Shown piece by piece: positions 45,813 through 55,558 of a DNA stretch of 64,000 nucleotides. This DNA is from Paeniglutamicibacter antarcticus (GTDB lineage: Bacteria > Actinomycetota > Actinomycetes > Actinomycetales > Micrococcaceae). The translations under genes and the position numbers were made by a program. Every line of letters begins with the position of its first letter. Position 1 is the first letter of the stretch. Below the pieces are notes generated by a model that had not been told where the DNA came from, made no database searches, and was given only the letters and a program-made list of their open reading frames with translations. The stretch is taken from NCBI RefSeq assembly GCF_900010755.1, contig NZ_CZJT01000103.1:186001-250000 (forward strand), written 5' to 3'.

Positions 45813-47237
45813 ATGTTCAAGAGTCCAGAAGAAGTAATGGCATACATTGCCGAAGAAGGCGTCAAGTTCGTCGACATTCGTTTCACCGACTTGCCGGGCA
45901 TCCAGCAGCACTTCAACGTCCCCGCCCGCACGGTCGACGCTGACTTCTTCCTCAACGGCCAGCTCTTCGATGGTTCCTCGATCGCAGGCTTCGCTGGCAT
46001 CGCCGATTCGGACATGCAGCTGATCCCGGATGTTACTTCCGGTTTCGTTGATCCGTTCCGCCTCGAGAAGACGCTGGCCTTCAACTTCTCGATCATCAAC
46101 CCGCGCACCGGCGATCCGTACCACCGCGACCCGCGCGGCGTTGCCGAACGTGCCGAGGCCTACCTGACCTCCACCGGCATCGCCGACACCGCGTTCTTCG
46201 CACCCGAAGCCGAGTTCTTCATCTTCGACAACGTGCAGTACGAGTCCAAGCCACAGGGCTCCTTCTACAAGGTCGATTCCATCGAGGCACCGTGGAACAC
46301 CGGCAAGAAGGAAGAGGGCGGCAACCAGGGCTATAAGACCCCCTTCAAGGGTGGTTACTTCCCGGTTTCCCCGACCGACAAGCAGGCCGACCTGCGCGAT
46401 GCCATCTGCCTCGAACTCGAAGCAGCTGGCCTTGAGGTCGAGCGCAGCCACCACGAAGTCGGCGCTGCCGGCCAGGCCGAAATCAACTACAAGTTCAACA
46501 CGCTGACCCACTCGGCCGATGACATCTTGAAGTTCAAGTACATCGTGAAGAACGTGGCCGATGCCTGGGGCAAATCCGCAACCTTCATGCCGAAGCCGAT
46601 CTTCGGTGACAACGGCTCGGGTATGCACTGCCACCAGTCACTGTGGGCCAACGGCGTTCCGCTGTTCTACGACGAGAAGGGCTACGCCGGCCTCTCGGAC
46701 ATGGCTCGCTGGTACATCGGCGGCCTGCTGAAGCACGCTTCGGCCGTCCTCGCCTTCACCAACCCGACCGTGAACTCCTACCGTCGTCTGGTCAAGGGCT
46801 ACGAAGCCCCGGTCAACATGGTCTACTCGCAGGGCAACCGCTCGGCCGGTATCCGCATCCCGATCACCGGTTCGAACCCGAAGGCCAAGCGCATCGAGTT
46901 CCGCGCACCGGACGCCGCCTCGAACCCGTACCTGGCCTTCGCAGCCCAGCTGATGGCAGGCCTCGACGGCATCAAGAACCGCATCGAGCCGGCCGACCCG
47001 ATCGACAAGGACCTCTACGAGCTCCCGCCGGAAGAAGCCAAGGACATCCAGGTTGCCCCGAGCTCCCTGGACGAAGCCCTGCTGGCCCTGGAAAACGACT
47101 TCGAGTTCCTTCTCGAGGGCGATGTCTTCACCGAGGACCTGGTCCGCACCTGGATCGAGTACAAGCGCGAAAACGAAATCAAGCCGCTGGCACTGCGCCC
47201 GAACCCGTACGAGTTCGAGCTGTACTACGGCTGCTAA
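45813..47237 (+). CDS. glnA: Glutamine synthetase, type I
   Basis: The 474-residue enzyme makes glutamine from glutamate, ammonia and [45 protein letters not shown] and [16 protein letters not shown] give the active-site and metal ligands. The adenylylation Tyr is present at residue 402 in DLYELPPEE, so GlnE encoded nearby can modify it. The ATG at 45813 has an ACAGGAG site. A GlnR-like box lies upstream. Length and motifs are normal for GSI-beta. Confidence 0.97.
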   Translation: MFKSPEEVMAYIAEEGVKFVDIRFTDLPGIQQHFNVPARTVDADFFLNGQLFDGSSIAGFAGIADSDMQLIPDVTSGFVDPFRLEKTLAFNFSIINPRTGDPYHRDPRGVAERAEAYLTSTGIADTAFFAPEAEFFIFDNVQYESKPQGSFYKVDSIEAPWNTGKKEEGGNQGYKTPFKGGYFPVSPTDKQADLRDAICLELEAAGLEVERSHHEVGAAGQAEINYKFNTLTHSADDILKFKYIVKNVADAWGKSATFMPKPIFGDNGSGMHCHQSLWANGVPLFYDEKGYAGLSDMARWYIGGLLKHASAVLAFTNPTVNSYRRLVKGYEAPVNMVYSQGNRSAGIRIPITGSNPKAKRIEFRAPDAASNPYLAFAAQLMAGLDGIKNRIEPADPIDKDLYELPPEEAKDIQVAPSSLDEALLALENDFEFLLEGDVFTEDLVRTWIEYKRENEIKPLALRPNPYEFELYYGC

Positions 47238-47278
47238 TCGGCCAACCAGGCTAAACGGGGTTTAGCCCGTTCGCGGAA

Positions 47279-47308
47279 GGGACCCACCAACGATGGTTGG
47301 TGGGTCCC
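47279..47308 (+). terminator. Terminator after glnA
   Basis: GGGACCCACCAAC (47279-47291) pairs with GTTGGTGGGTCCC (47296-47308), with TTTAGTTGTTTC following. Confidence 0.9.
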
Positions 47309-47344
47309 TTTAGTTGTTTCATGTTCATCTTTTTTGGACGGGAT

Positions 47345-47587
47345 TCAGTCGAAGCTGACAATCCCGTCGGCACCCGCGAGTTTCCCGGCATCACCCAGGA
47401 ATCGTTTTCCCTCCACCCAGAGGTAACCGCCGGGTGAGAACTCACGCGCGATGGCCAAGTCCTCATCGGCCGGTTTCAGCAGGATCGCAAGCACGCCGCT
47501 CTCGAGGATTTGATAGGCGACCTGGGTGCCATCCGCATCGTCGCGACTGTACATTTCGCCGTTCGCCAGCGCCACCAACACGGACAT
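47345..47587 (-). CDS. Small hypothetical protein
   Basis: The 80-residue soluble protein begins MSVLVALANGEMYSRDDADGTQVAYQILESGVLAILL and ends with LWVEGKRFLGDAGKLAGADGIVSFD. No domain is recognised. A GGAG lies upstream of the ATG and it follows the cupin gene by 15 bp on the same strand, so the two form a likely operon and may share a role. Confidence 0.6.
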   Translation of the reverse strand: MSVLVALANGEMYSRDDADGTQVAYQILESGVLAILLKPADEDLAIAREFSPGGYLWVEGKRFLGDAGKLAGADGIVSFD

Positions 47588-47602
47588 GGCAGGTAACTCC
47601 GG

Positions 47603-47932
47603 CTAACCGGCAATGGTGGTGAGCATGAAGGCGCTGTCCGTTTCGGCCAACACATCGTGCAGCGCATTGGGAAGCACGAACAACCCACCGTGGGCGACAA
47701 GCGTGGATTGGCCTTCCCAACGCACCTCGATGCTGCCGCGCAGCACCAACAGCGTTGCGGATTCCGGTTTGGGGTGCTCCTTGAGCACCGACCCGGCGGT
47801 CAGGGCAATCAAGGTATGACGCAGGCGGCCGTCCTTGAGCACTGCGATCGCACTGCGTCCAAGTGGTGCACCGGTGGCCTTGGCGAGTTCACTGGTGACC
47901 AAGTCATCCAGTTCGGCTTGGGTGATATGCAT
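47603..47932 (-). CDS. Cupin-domain protein
   Basis: The 109-residue protein is a single small cupin barrel: HTLIALTAGSVLKEHPKPESATLLVLRGSIEVRW and VAHGGLFVLPNALHDVLAETDSAFMLTTIAG match the two conserved cupin motifs. His in KEHPKP and His in NALHDV may bind metal, but the first motif is degenerate, so the role could be non-catalytic. GGAAGG precedes the ATG. Confidence 0.78.
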   Translation of the reverse strand: MHITQAELDDLVTSELAKATGAPLGRSAIAVLKDGRLRHTLIALTAGSVLKEHPKPESATLLVLRGSIEVRWEGQSTLVAHGGLFVLPNALHDVLAETDSAFMLTTIAG

Positions 47933-48004
47933 GGAAACCCTTCCTGCCTTTCAACGTGGGAACAAAAGCCATTGCTTCCTACTATGCACCGGATACCGGC
48001 AAAC

Positions 48005-51000
48005 TCAGTCCTCAAACCCGAAGAAATAGCGTTCAAACACCGAGCGGGCGCGGCGGGTGGCCTTGAGGTAGTCGCTTTCCATCACCGAGGCCTCCCCCGG
48101 TGCGTAGCCGCACCAACGCGCCACCGCTTCCATGTCGCGCCAGGCATGCGGCAGCACGTCGGTGACCCGGCCGGTGCAGATCACCCCGGCACTGCGGATC
48201 TTGCTCGCCAAGGCCCACGCGGTGTCAAGGACCTCGACGTCTTCTGCGGGAATCAACCCGGCCTCGGCAATGGCTCCCAGCGCGGGGCGCGTGGAGGTGG
48301 TGCGCAGTGCCGGAACGCTCGCGGCGTGCTGCAACTGAATCAGCTGCACCAGCCATTCGACATCACTCAGTGAACCGCGACCCAGTTTAAGGTGCCGGGA
48401 CGGATCGGCTCCGCGCGGCAGCCGTTCGGCCTCCACCCTGGCCTTGACCTTGCGGATCTCGCGGACCTGGTCTTCGCCGATGGGTTCCCCGTAGCGCAGC
48501 GGGTCGACCATCGCAAAGAAGTCGGCTGCCAAATGATCGGATCCGGCCATCGGTGCCGCGCGCAGCAGGGCCTGGCGCTCCCAGGTCTCGGCCCAGCGCC
48601 TGTAGTACTCGGCGTAGGAATCGAGCGAGCGCACCAGCGGCCCGTTCTTGCCCTCCGGGCGCAGCGAGGCATCAATTTCCAGGCGCGGCTCGGCCTGGAT
48701 TGCGGGGGTCACCGGTTTACCCAGCAGTGAGCCGATCGAGGTGGCAATGCGCAGCGCCTGCTCCTGGGCGCCCTGCGCATCGACGCCGGAATGGGCGCGC
48801 TGCACGAACATCACATCGGCATCGGAGCAATAGCCGATTTCCCGGCCGCCCTGCCGGCCCATGGCCACCACCAGCATGTCGCACAGCTGCGGATTCACCA
48901 GGTATTCCTTGTCCTGGGCCACGCGCAGGGTGCCGAGCACCGCAGCCCTGTCCGCGTCGGCAAGTGCGCGCCCGACCCCGTCCTGGTCGATGACCCCGGC
49001 CCCGTCGGCCAGCGCGATGCGCAGCATCTCCCGGCGGCGGATCACCCGGATCAGCCGGATTGCCTGTTCGGGCCCCAGGTTGCGTTTGAGCTTTGACTGG
49101 ATCTCGGCCCACAATGCTTCGAAGGTCAGCGGCTGCAGGTCCTTGTCGGAGCCCAGCCACGCTGTTGATTCCGGGGAGACCTCCAACAGGTCGGTGATGA
49201 ACCTGGAATTGGACAGGATCTTGCACAGGCGTTCGGCGGCCGCGTTCGAATCCCGCAGCATGCCCAAATACCAGTGCGACTCCCCCAGCGATTCGCTCAG
49301 CCGCCGGAAGCCAAGCAGCCCGGCGTCGGGGTCCACGCCCTCGGCGATCCAGCCCAGTAGCACCGGCAACAGCTGGCGCTGGAGCGCGGCACGCCGCCTG
49401 ACCCCCGCGGTGAGGGCCTCGATGTGCCGCATGGCGGCCTTCGGGTCCACGTAGCCCAGGGCGCGCAGCCGGGCCTGGGCGGCCTCGGGGGAAAGCCTGA
49501 CCTCGTCGGCCGACAGGTTCGAGGAGGTGCTCAGCAACGGCCGGTAGAAGATGCGTTCGTGGAGCTGGCGCACGGTGCGCTTGGTTTCGCCCCACCGTTC
49601 AAGCAGTTTTTTGGCTGTGGCAAGCTCGACACCGAGCATTGAGCGCACTCCGCGGGCCAGCACCCGTTGTCCGTACTCCTTGTTCGGCATCAGGTGGGTG
49701 CGGCGTAGGTTCACCAGCTGGATGCGGTGCTCTAGCACGCGCAGGAAGCGGTAGGAACCGTCAAAGATCTCGGCATCGTCGCGGCCGATGTATCCGGCCA
49801 GGCTCAACGCCCCGATGGCAGTGGTGGTGCCGCGCACACGCAGCGATTCGTCAACCCGCCCGTGCACCAGCTGCAGCAACTGGACGGTGAACTCCACGTC
49901 CCGCAAACCGCCAGGGCCCAGCTTGAGTTGGCGTGCGAGTTCCTCGGGCTTGATGTTTGCCGTGACCCGGCGGCGCATGCCCTGCACGGATTCAACGAAG
50001 CCGTCGCGTTCGGAGGAGGACCAGATCAGCGGCGCGACCATGGCCTCGTAGGCTGCCCCGAGCTCGGCGTCCCCGGCAATAGCGCGGGCCTTGAGCAATG
50101 CCTGGAACTCCCAGGACTTCGCCCAGCGTTTGTAGTATGCGGCGTGGGACCCAAGGGTGCGCGAGAGGGCGCCGTCCTTGCCCTCCGGCCGCAGGTTCGC
50201 ATCAACTTCCCAGAGCCCGGGCTCTGCGCCCGTGGAGTCGATGGCCCGGGAGATGCCCGCCGCCAGCACCGCGGCGATGTTCGAGGCCAGCTGTTCGTCA
50301 GGTCCGTCGCTCGCGTGGACGTAAATCACATCGACGTCCGAAACGTAGTTAAGTTCGCGTGCCCCGCATTTGCCCATACCGATCACCGCGAATCGCACGG
50401 CGGCAATGTCCACCGCGGCAAAACGCGCAGCCGCCTCGTGGCGGCTAATGGCAAGCGCGGCCTCGATGGCCGCGGCGGCCAGGTCGGCAAGTTCCCGCCC
50501 GACCACGGGCATCGCCTCCAACGCGTTTTCGGCACCGAGGTCCCGGTGCGCCAGCGAGAGCAATGCCCGGCGGTAGGCAACACGCAACCGGCGGTAGCCT
50601 TCCTGGCCGGAGACCGCGGCCACCGGCGCCATGGCAGCGAGGGGGTCCGCCCCGACGGCGCATAACAAGCTCTCCCGCAGTTCCGGCGCGCTGCGGCCCT
50701 TGATTATCGCGGCCGGAACCTCCCGAAAGACCTCGACGGCACTCGGTTCGCGGATCATGAATGTCGCCAGGGCATCGGAGGCACCCAGCAGGCGCAACAG
50801 CCCGGGCGCGGTGTGCCGGTCCTCCAGCAGCCCTGCGGCCGCCGGGGCATGCGGGATCAACCTGACCAGGGACAGCAGCGCGAGGTCCGGATCGGCGGCG
50901 TGGGCCAGATTCTCGACAAGTTGCTTCAAGTCCAGGCCCGAGAGCTCGTCTCCGCCCAAGAAGCGCTTGGCGCGCTCCAGGTCATCGAAGCCGGCAGAGA

Positions 51001-51022
51001 TCAGCCGCCGCGTGGGGTTCAC
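48005..51022 (-). CDS. glnE: Bifunctional glutamine-synthetase adenylyl-transferase/removase
   Basis: The 1005-residue enzyme adenylylates glutamine synthetase and removes the group again. Each nucleotidyltransferase half has its own motif: GMGKCGARELNYVSDVDVIYV in the N-terminal (removase) half and AMGRQGGREIGYCSDADVMFV in the C-terminal half. It starts with GTG with AGGAGC upstream, 9 bp after the glnA2 stop, so both form an operon. Its target is the Tyr-containing GlnA at 45813-47237. Confidence 0.96.
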   Translation of the reverse strand: MNPTRRLISAGFDDLERAKRFLGGDELSGLDLKQLVENLAHAADPDLALLSLVRLIPHAPAAAGLLEDRHTAPGLLRLLGASDALATFMIREPSAVEVFREVPAAIIKGRSAPELRESLLCAVGADPLAAMAPVAAVSGQEGYRRLRVAYRRALLSLAHRDLGAENALEAMPVVGRELADLAAAAIEAALAISRHEAAARFAAVDIAAVRFAVIGMGKCGARELNYVSDVDVIYVHASDGPDEQLASNIAAVLAAGISRAIDSTGAEPGLWEVDANLRPEGKDGALSRTLGSHAAYYKRWAKSWEFQALLKARAIAGDAELGAAYEAMVAPLIWSSSERDGFVESVQGMRRRVTANIKPEELARQLKLGPGGLRDVEFTVQLLQLVHGRVDESLRVRGTTTAIGALSLAGYIGRDDAEIFDGSYRFLRVLEHRIQLVNLRRTHLMPNKEYGQRVLARGVRSMLGVELATAKKLLERWGETKRTVRQLHERIFYRPLLSTSSNLSADEVRLSPEAAQARLRALGYVDPKAAMRHIEALTAGVRRRAALQRQLLPVLLGWIAEGVDPDAGLLGFRRLSESLGESHWYLGMLRDSNAAAERLCKILSNSRFITDLLEVSPESTAWLGSDKDLQPLTFEALWAEIQSKLKRNLGPEQAIRLIRVIRRREMLRIALADGAGVIDQDGVGRALADADRAAVLGTLRVAQDKEYLVNPQLCDMLVVAMGRQGGREIGYCSDADVMFVQRAHSGVDAQGAQEQALRIATSIGSLLGKPVTPAIQAEPRLEIDASLRPEGKNGPLVRSLDSYAEYYRRWAETWERQALLRAAPMAGSDHLAADFFAMVDPLRYGEPIGEDQVREIRKVKARVEAERLPRGADPSRHLKLGRGSLSDVEWLVQLIQLQHAASVPALRTTSTRPALGAIAEAGLIPAEDVEVLDTAWALASKIRSAGVICTGRVTDVLPHAWRDMEAVARWCGYAPGEASVMESDYLKATRRARSVFERYFFGFED

Positions 51023-51031
51023 GAATCGCTC

Positions 51032-52372
51032 CTAGAGGATCCCGAGGTAGCGGCGCAGCTCGAACGGACTGACGTTCTGCCGGTAGGCTTCCCATTCGTC
51101 GCGCTTGTTGCGCAGGAACGAGTTGAACACCTGTTCGCCAAGGATCTCGGCGACCAGCTCGGATTCCTCCATGGCGCGGATCGCGTCATGCAGGGAACCT
51201 GGCAGCGGGTCGTGGCCGGAGGCACGGCGTTCGGCGCTGCTCAGGCCCCAGACATCGTCCTCGGCCTGCGGCTCGAGCTCGTAGCCGTCCTGGATGCCCT
51301 TCAGTCCGGCACCGAGCAGGCAGGCGTAGGCCAGGTACGGGTTGGTGGCCGAGTCGATGCCGCGGTATTCGACGCGGGCGGACTGGCCCTTGCCCGGCTT
51401 GTACAGCGGGACGCGGACCAGTGCCGAACGGTTGTTGTGGCCCCAGGAGCGGTGGCTCGGGGCTTCCCCGCCACCCCAAAGACGCTTGTAGGAGTTCACG
51501 AACTGATTGGTCACGGCCGTGAATTCCGGTGCATGGCGCAGGATGCCGGCGATGAACTGGCGGGCGGTGTCCGAGAGCTGGAATTCGCGTCCGGCCTCGA
51601 AGAAGGCGTTGGTGTCGCCCTCGAAGAGCGAGAAGTGGGTGTGCATGCCCGATCCCGGCTCGTCGGAGAAGGGCTTGGGCATGAAGGTTGCGTAGATGCC
51701 CTGCTGGATCGCAACCTCCTTGATGACCGTGCGGAAGGTCATCACATTGTCGGCGGTCTGCAGCGCATCGGCGTAGCGCAGGTCGATCTCGTTCTGGCCC
51801 GGCCCGTTCTCATGGTGGGAGAACTCCACGGAGATGCCAACTGCCTCCAGCATGGTCACCGCGGTGCGCCGGAAGTCCTGGGCGACGCCGCCGGTGACGT
51901 GGTCAAAGTACCCGCCACGGTCAACCGGCACCGGGTAGCCATCGACCCCGAGCTCCGAGGACTTGAGCAGGTAGAACTCGATCTCCGGGTGGGTGTAGCA
52001 GGTGAAACCCATCTCGGAGGCGACCGCCAACTGGCGCTTGAGCACGTGCCGCGAGTCGGCGGCGGCGGGCTCCCCGTCGGGGGTCAGGATGTCACAGAAC
52101 ATCCGGGACGTCGGTTCGGTTTCCCCGCGCCACGGCAGGATCTGGAACGTTGAGGGGTCCGGTTGCAGCAGCATGTCGGATTCGTAGATGCGCGAGAGCC
52201 CCTCGATGGAGGACCCGTCAAAGCCCAGGCCTTCCTCGAAGGCCCCCTCAACCTCGGCCGGGGCCAGGGCCACCGATTTCAGCGAACCCACCACGTCGGT
52301 GAACCAGAGGCGCACAAAACGCACGTCACGCTCTTCGATGGTCCGGAGGACGAATTCCTGCTGGCGATCCAC
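51032..52372 (-). CDS. glnA2: Glutamine synthetase type I, GlnA2-like
   Basis: The 446-residue paralogue has FDGSSIEGL, HPEIEFYLL, HHENGPGQNEIDLRY, NRSALVRVPLY and VEYRGIDSATNPYLAY, so the active site looks intact. The region that aligns with the adenylylation site is DDVWGLSSAER with Trp375, so the modifiable Tyr is absent. GlnA2 of related actinobacteria is not GlnE-regulated; some paralogues act on other amines. The GTG at 52372 has GGAAGGAA upstream and begins DRQQEFVLRTI. Confidence 0.94.
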   Translation of the reverse strand: MDRQQEFVLRTIEERDVRFVRLWFTDVVGSLKSVALAPAEVEGAFEEGLGFDGSSIEGLSRIYESDMLLQPDPSTFQILPWRGETEPTSRMFCDILTPDGEPAAADSRHVLKRQLAVASEMGFTCYTHPEIEFYLLKSSELGVDGYPVPVDRGGYFDHVTGGVAQDFRRTAVTMLEAVGISVEFSHHENGPGQNEIDLRYADALQTADNVMTFRTVIKEVAIQQGIYATFMPKPFSDEPGSGMHTHFSLFEGDTNAFFEAGREFQLSDTARQFIAGILRHAPEFTAVTNQFVNSYKRLWGGGEAPSHRSWGHNNRSALVRVPLYKPGKGQSARVEYRGIDSATNPYLAYACLLGAGLKGIQDGYELEPQAEDDVWGLSSAERRASGHDPLPGSLHDAIRAMEESELVAEILGEQVFNSFLRNKRDEWEAYRQNVSPFELRRYLGIL

Positions 52373-52497
52373 GGCGGGTTCCTTCCACAAACTGCAACAA
52401 TTTTACCGGCGGTGAGTGCCGCCTCATTTACTTTATACGGTTTTCCCTACATGACACGGTGCTACGTGTTGGCGCAATGTGCATTAGTCTCTTGCCC

Positions 52498-53352
52498 ATG
52501 AGTGCTCATCCTTCAACGCCAGCCCAAACCCCGGCTCAATTCCCGGCCCCCGGCGCCCGCGTGCGCGTCCACCACCTGCAGAAAGCCAAGGTCGAGGGAC
52601 GCAAATTTGCGATGCTCACGGCCTACGACACCATGATGGCCAACATCTTCGACGAGGCCGGGATCGAGGTCCTGCTGGTCGGCGATTCGGCGGCGAACAC
52701 CGTCGTCGGATACTCTTCAACGCTGCCAATCAGCCTCGAGGAAATGATCATTTTCGCCAAGGCCGTGACCTCGGGGGTCAAGCGCGCCCTGGTCGTCTGC
52801 GATATGCCGTTTGGCTCCTACGAAGTTTCCCCCGAGCAGGCAGTGGCCTCCGCGGTGCGCCTGATGAAGGAGGGCGGGGTTCACGCGGTCAAGCTGGAAG
52901 GCGGCGAATACTTTGCCCCGCATGTGCGCGCGCTGGTTGCCGCGGGCATTCCGGTGATGGCCCACATCGGTTTCACCCCGCAGTCGGAACATGCCTTGGG
53001 CGGTTACCGGGTGCAGGGCCGCGGGGATGCGGCCGATGCCATGGTCAAGGACGCCCAGGCCCTCGAGGCTGCTGGGGCCTTCTCGGTGCTGATGGAAATG
53101 GTGCCCACCGCCACCGCCAAGCGCGTCGATGAATCGCTGCACGTGCCAACCGTCGGCATTGGCGCCGGTGCCGTCACCACCGGCCAGGTATTGGTGTGGC
53201 AAGACATGCTTGGGTTGGGTGCCGGGAAGGGTGCACGTTTTGTGAAGAAGTATGCAGATTTGCGTTCGATAGTTTCGCAAGCCGCCACCGCCTACCACCA
53301 GGATGTTTTGGGTGGCTCGTTCCCGGCACCCGAGCACGAATTCGAAGACTAG
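52498..53352 (+). CDS. panB: 3-methyl-2-oxobutanoate hydroxymethyltransferase
   Basis: The 284-residue enzyme makes ketopantoate from 2-oxoisovalerate and methylenetetrahydrofolate for pantothenate/CoA. GRKFAMLTAYD, VLLVGDSAANTVVGY, GVHAVKLEGG, AHIGFTPQ and VPTVGIGAGAVTTGQVLV are the family blocks, with metal-binding Asp in VGDS and catalytic Glu in LEGG region. The ATG at 52498 starts a Pro-rich tail before the conserved domain. It is divergent from glnA2. Confidence 0.95.
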   Translation: MSAHPSTPAQTPAQFPAPGARVRVHHLQKAKVEGRKFAMLTAYDTMMANIFDEAGIEVLLVGDSAANTVVGYSSTLPISLEEMIIFAKAVTSGVKRALVVCDMPFGSYEVSPEQAVASAVRLMKEGGVHAVKLEGGEYFAPHVRALVAAGIPVMAHIGFTPQSEHALGGYRVQGRGDAADAMVKDAQALEAAGAFSVLMEMVPTATAKRVDESLHVPTVGIGAGAVTTGQVLVWQDMLGLGAGKGARFVKKYADLRSIVSQAATAYHQDVLGGSFPAPEHEFED

Positions 53353-53385
53353 GAAAATTAGACAGCAGCAACCACTGCCGAGACG

Positions 53386-53577
53386 CTACTCTTCCTCTTC
53401 GTCCTCGTCATCCCACTGTTCGTTACGTTCGCGGACCTTGGCCATTGCGGATTCGGCTTCGGCGCGGGAGTTGTAAGGACCCAAAAGCTGGGACCAGTCC
53501 GATTGCGGACCCGATTCAACGGCGCCTGTGACGATGTTGAACCAGTACTCGCCTTCACCCGGGAGTGAACCACTCAT
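53386..53577 (-). CDS. Small SPOR-like acidic-tailed protein
   Basis: The 63-residue protein reads GEYWFNIVTGAVESG, SDWSQLLGPYNSRAEAESAMAKVRERN and ends in an acidic tail DDEDEEEE. The GPYxxxxEAxxAxxKV pattern is like a reduced SPOR (peptidoglycan-binding) repeat and it recurs between panB and map in related genomes. The ATG at 53577 is preceded by AAGGAA. It is on the opposite strand to its neighbours. Function is unproven. Confidence 0.68.
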   Translation of the reverse strand: MSGSLPGEGEYWFNIVTGAVESGPQSDWSQLLGPYNSRAEAESAMAKVRERNEQWDDEDEEEE

Positions 53578-53702
53578 TTCCTTGCCCGCCTTTCGTCGTT
53601 TGATTGGTAAGGCCAACCCTACAGCCGAAGAGCTCCGGGTTCATCGATCCCCGCACCCGGTCAGGATGCCCACGGACCGGGTACACCGTTAGACTTGGCG
53701 TT

Positions 53703-54578
53703 ATGTCACTTGCGTCAACAGCACCAATCGGGTCGCTGACACCCGGAATCCAGTCCCCCGAACGCGCCGTCCCGGCCTCGATCGCCCGACCCGAATACGT
53801 GGGCCGGCCGGCCCCGCGCAAGTCGGAGGCATCCGAGGTCCGCAGCCCCGAAATCATCGAGAAAATGCGCATCGCCTCGAAGATCGCGGCCCGGGCGCTG
53901 GTCGAAGTCGGCAAGGCAGTGGTTCCCGGGGTCACCACCGACGAACTTGACCGGGTGGGACACGAGTACCTGCTTGACCACAAGGCGTACCCATCCACCC
54001 TGGGGTACCGGGGGTTCCCCAAGTCATTGTGTGCCTCAATCAACGAGGTCATCTGCCACGGCATCCCGGACAGCACGGTGGTCCAGGACGGCGATATCAT
54101 CAACATCGATATCACCGCGTTCATTGGCGGCGTCCACGGTGACACCAATGCAACGTTCCTGTGCGGGGATGTGGATGAGGAATCGCGTCTGCTCGTCGAG
54201 CGCACCGAGGAATCCCTGCGCCGTGCCATCAAATCGGTGATGCCTGGACGCGAAATCAACGTCATAGGCCGTACTATTTCTGCATATGCGAAAAGATTCG
54301 GTTATGGTGTGGTGCGGGACTTCACCGGCCACGGCGTCGGCGAATCCTTCCACACCGGGCTGATCATCCCGCATTACGATGCGGCGCCTGCCTACAACCG
54401 ACTCATTGAACCGGGCATGACGTTCACCATTGAACCGATGCTCACACTTGGCACCATTGAGTGGGACATGTGGGAGGACGGCTGGACGGCCACCAGCAAG
54501 GACCGTAAACGCAACGCACAGTTTGAACACACTCTGCTCGTCAATGAGGACGGCGCCGAAATCCTCACCCTGCCGTAA
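53703..54578 (+). CDS. map: Type I methionine aminopeptidase
   Basis: The 291-residue enzyme removes initiator Met. [19 protein letters not shown] carries the two metal-binding Asp, [11 protein letters not shown] the His, TIEPML and QFEHTLLV the Glu ligands. An N-terminal extension of about 50 residues with [15 protein letters not shown] precedes the domain, as in mycobacterial MetAP. The ATG at 53703 fits the start. Confidence 0.95.
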   Translation: MSLASTAPIGSLTPGIQSPERAVPASIARPEYVGRPAPRKSEASEVRSPEIIEKMRIASKIAARALVEVGKAVVPGVTTDELDRVGHEYLLDHKAYPSTLGYRGFPKSLCASINEVICHGIPDSTVVQDGDIINIDITAFIGGVHGDTNATFLCGDVDEESRLLVERTEESLRRAIKSVMPGREINVIGRTISAYAKRFGYGVVRDFTGHGVGESFHTGLIIPHYDAAPAYNRLIEPGMTFTIEPMLTLGTIEWDMWEDGWTATSKDRKRNAQFEHTLLVNEDGAEILTLP

Positions 54579-54621
54579 GTGGCAGGAATTGTTCCGCACG
54601 AGAGAGAACCCGAGTAAAAGC

Positions 54622-55419
54622 ATGTCTAAAAGCGTGAAAAAGCAAACCACGGTCGCCATTGGCATCGACATCGGCGGTACCGGCATCAAGGGCGGCATCG
54701 TCAACCTGACCACCGGCAAATTGATCGGTGACCGTGTCCGCATCGACACTCCCCAGCCGGCAACCCCGGCGGCAGTGGCCGAGGTCGTCTCGCAAATCGT
54801 GGCCGAACTTTCCGCCCTCGACGATGCCCCGGCACCGGATAGCCCGGTGGGCGTCACCTTCCCGGCGATCATCCACCACGGTGTCGCCCGTTCGGCGGCA
54901 AACGTCGACAAGTCCTGGATCGGCACCGACGTCGACTCGTTGCTGACCGCTCGTCTGGGTCGCCCGGTCCACGTGATGAACGACGCCGATGCAGCGGGCC
55001 TTGCCGAGGTACGCTACGGCGCCGGCAAGGGCGTCGACGGCACGGTCTTGGTCATCACTTTGGGCACCGGAATCGGCTCCGCACTGATCCACAACGGCGT
55101 GTTGATTCCGAACATCGAGCTTGGACACTTGGAGATTGATTCGGCGGTTGCCGAATCCAAGGCCTCGGCATCGGCCCGGGAACGGGACGATTTGTCCTGG
55201 GACGAATACGCCGAACGTTTGCAGCGGTTCTTCTCCCACGTCGAATTCCTCATGTCCCCCAACCTCTTTGTCATTGGCGGCGGAATCTCCAAGCGCGCCG
55301 ATGACTACCTGCCGAAGCTTTCGATCAACACCCCGATCGTCACCGCTTCGTCGAAGAACAACGCTGGCATCGTCGGTTCGGCGCTGCAGTCACTGATTTC
55401 CGAGCAGCTGGCCAAGTAA
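54622..55419 (+). CDS. ppgK: Polyphosphate glucokinase
   Basis: The 265-residue ROK-family enzyme phosphorylates glucose with polyphosphate or ATP. It has the nucleotide-binding IGIDIGGTGIKGGIVN, GVTFPAI, VHVMNDADAAGLAEVRYG with a catalytic Asp, GTGIGSALIHNG and IELGHLEI. The normal length and actinobacterial signature support PpgK. It follows map by 43 bp, so co-transcription is likely. ATG at 54622 has a weak GAGAGAACC upstream. Confidence 0.94.
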   Translation: MSKSVKKQTTVAIGIDIGGTGIKGGIVNLTTGKLIGDRVRIDTPQPATPAAVAEVVSQIVAELSALDDAPAPDSPVGVTFPAIIHHGVARSAANVDKSWIGTDVDSLLTARLGRPVHVMNDADAAGLAEVRYGAGKGVDGTVLVITLGTGIGSALIHNGVLIPNIELGHLEIDSAVAESKASASARERDDLSWDEYAERLQRFFSHVEFLMSPNLFVIGGGISKRADDYLPKLSINTPIVTASSKNNAGIVGSALQSLISEQLAK

Positions 55420-55435
55420 CCAGCAATACGCACAA

Positions 55436-55481
55436 CGGGTGTGTTTCCAGGGCTTTCACCCGGGAAACACACCCGTTTTTT
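55436..55481 (+). terminator. Terminator after ppgK
   Basis: CGGGTGTGTTTCC (55436-55448) pairs with GGAAACACACCCG (55463-55475), followed by six T. Confidence 0.92.
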
Positions 55482-55516
55482 GTTGCTTGCGATCTATGTG
55501 CGGACAGGTGCCGAAC

Positions 55517-55558
55517 GGGCGCGAGTTGGCGCCGAGCGGGCGCTAGTTGGCGCCGAGC
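55517..55558. repeat. 21-bp tandem duplication at the 3-prime end of nrdR
   Basis: GGGCGCGAGTTGGCGCCGAGC (55517-55537) is followed directly by a copy differing in one base (55538-55558, T for G at the seventh base). The second copy contains the nrdR stop codon at 55543-55545, so the first copy lies just downstream of the gene. Confidence 0.9.

Noticed and set aside
47603..47932. Cupin as a metal-dependent dioxygenase
   Set aside because: The first cupin motif is degenerate, so a catalytic role is not claimed.
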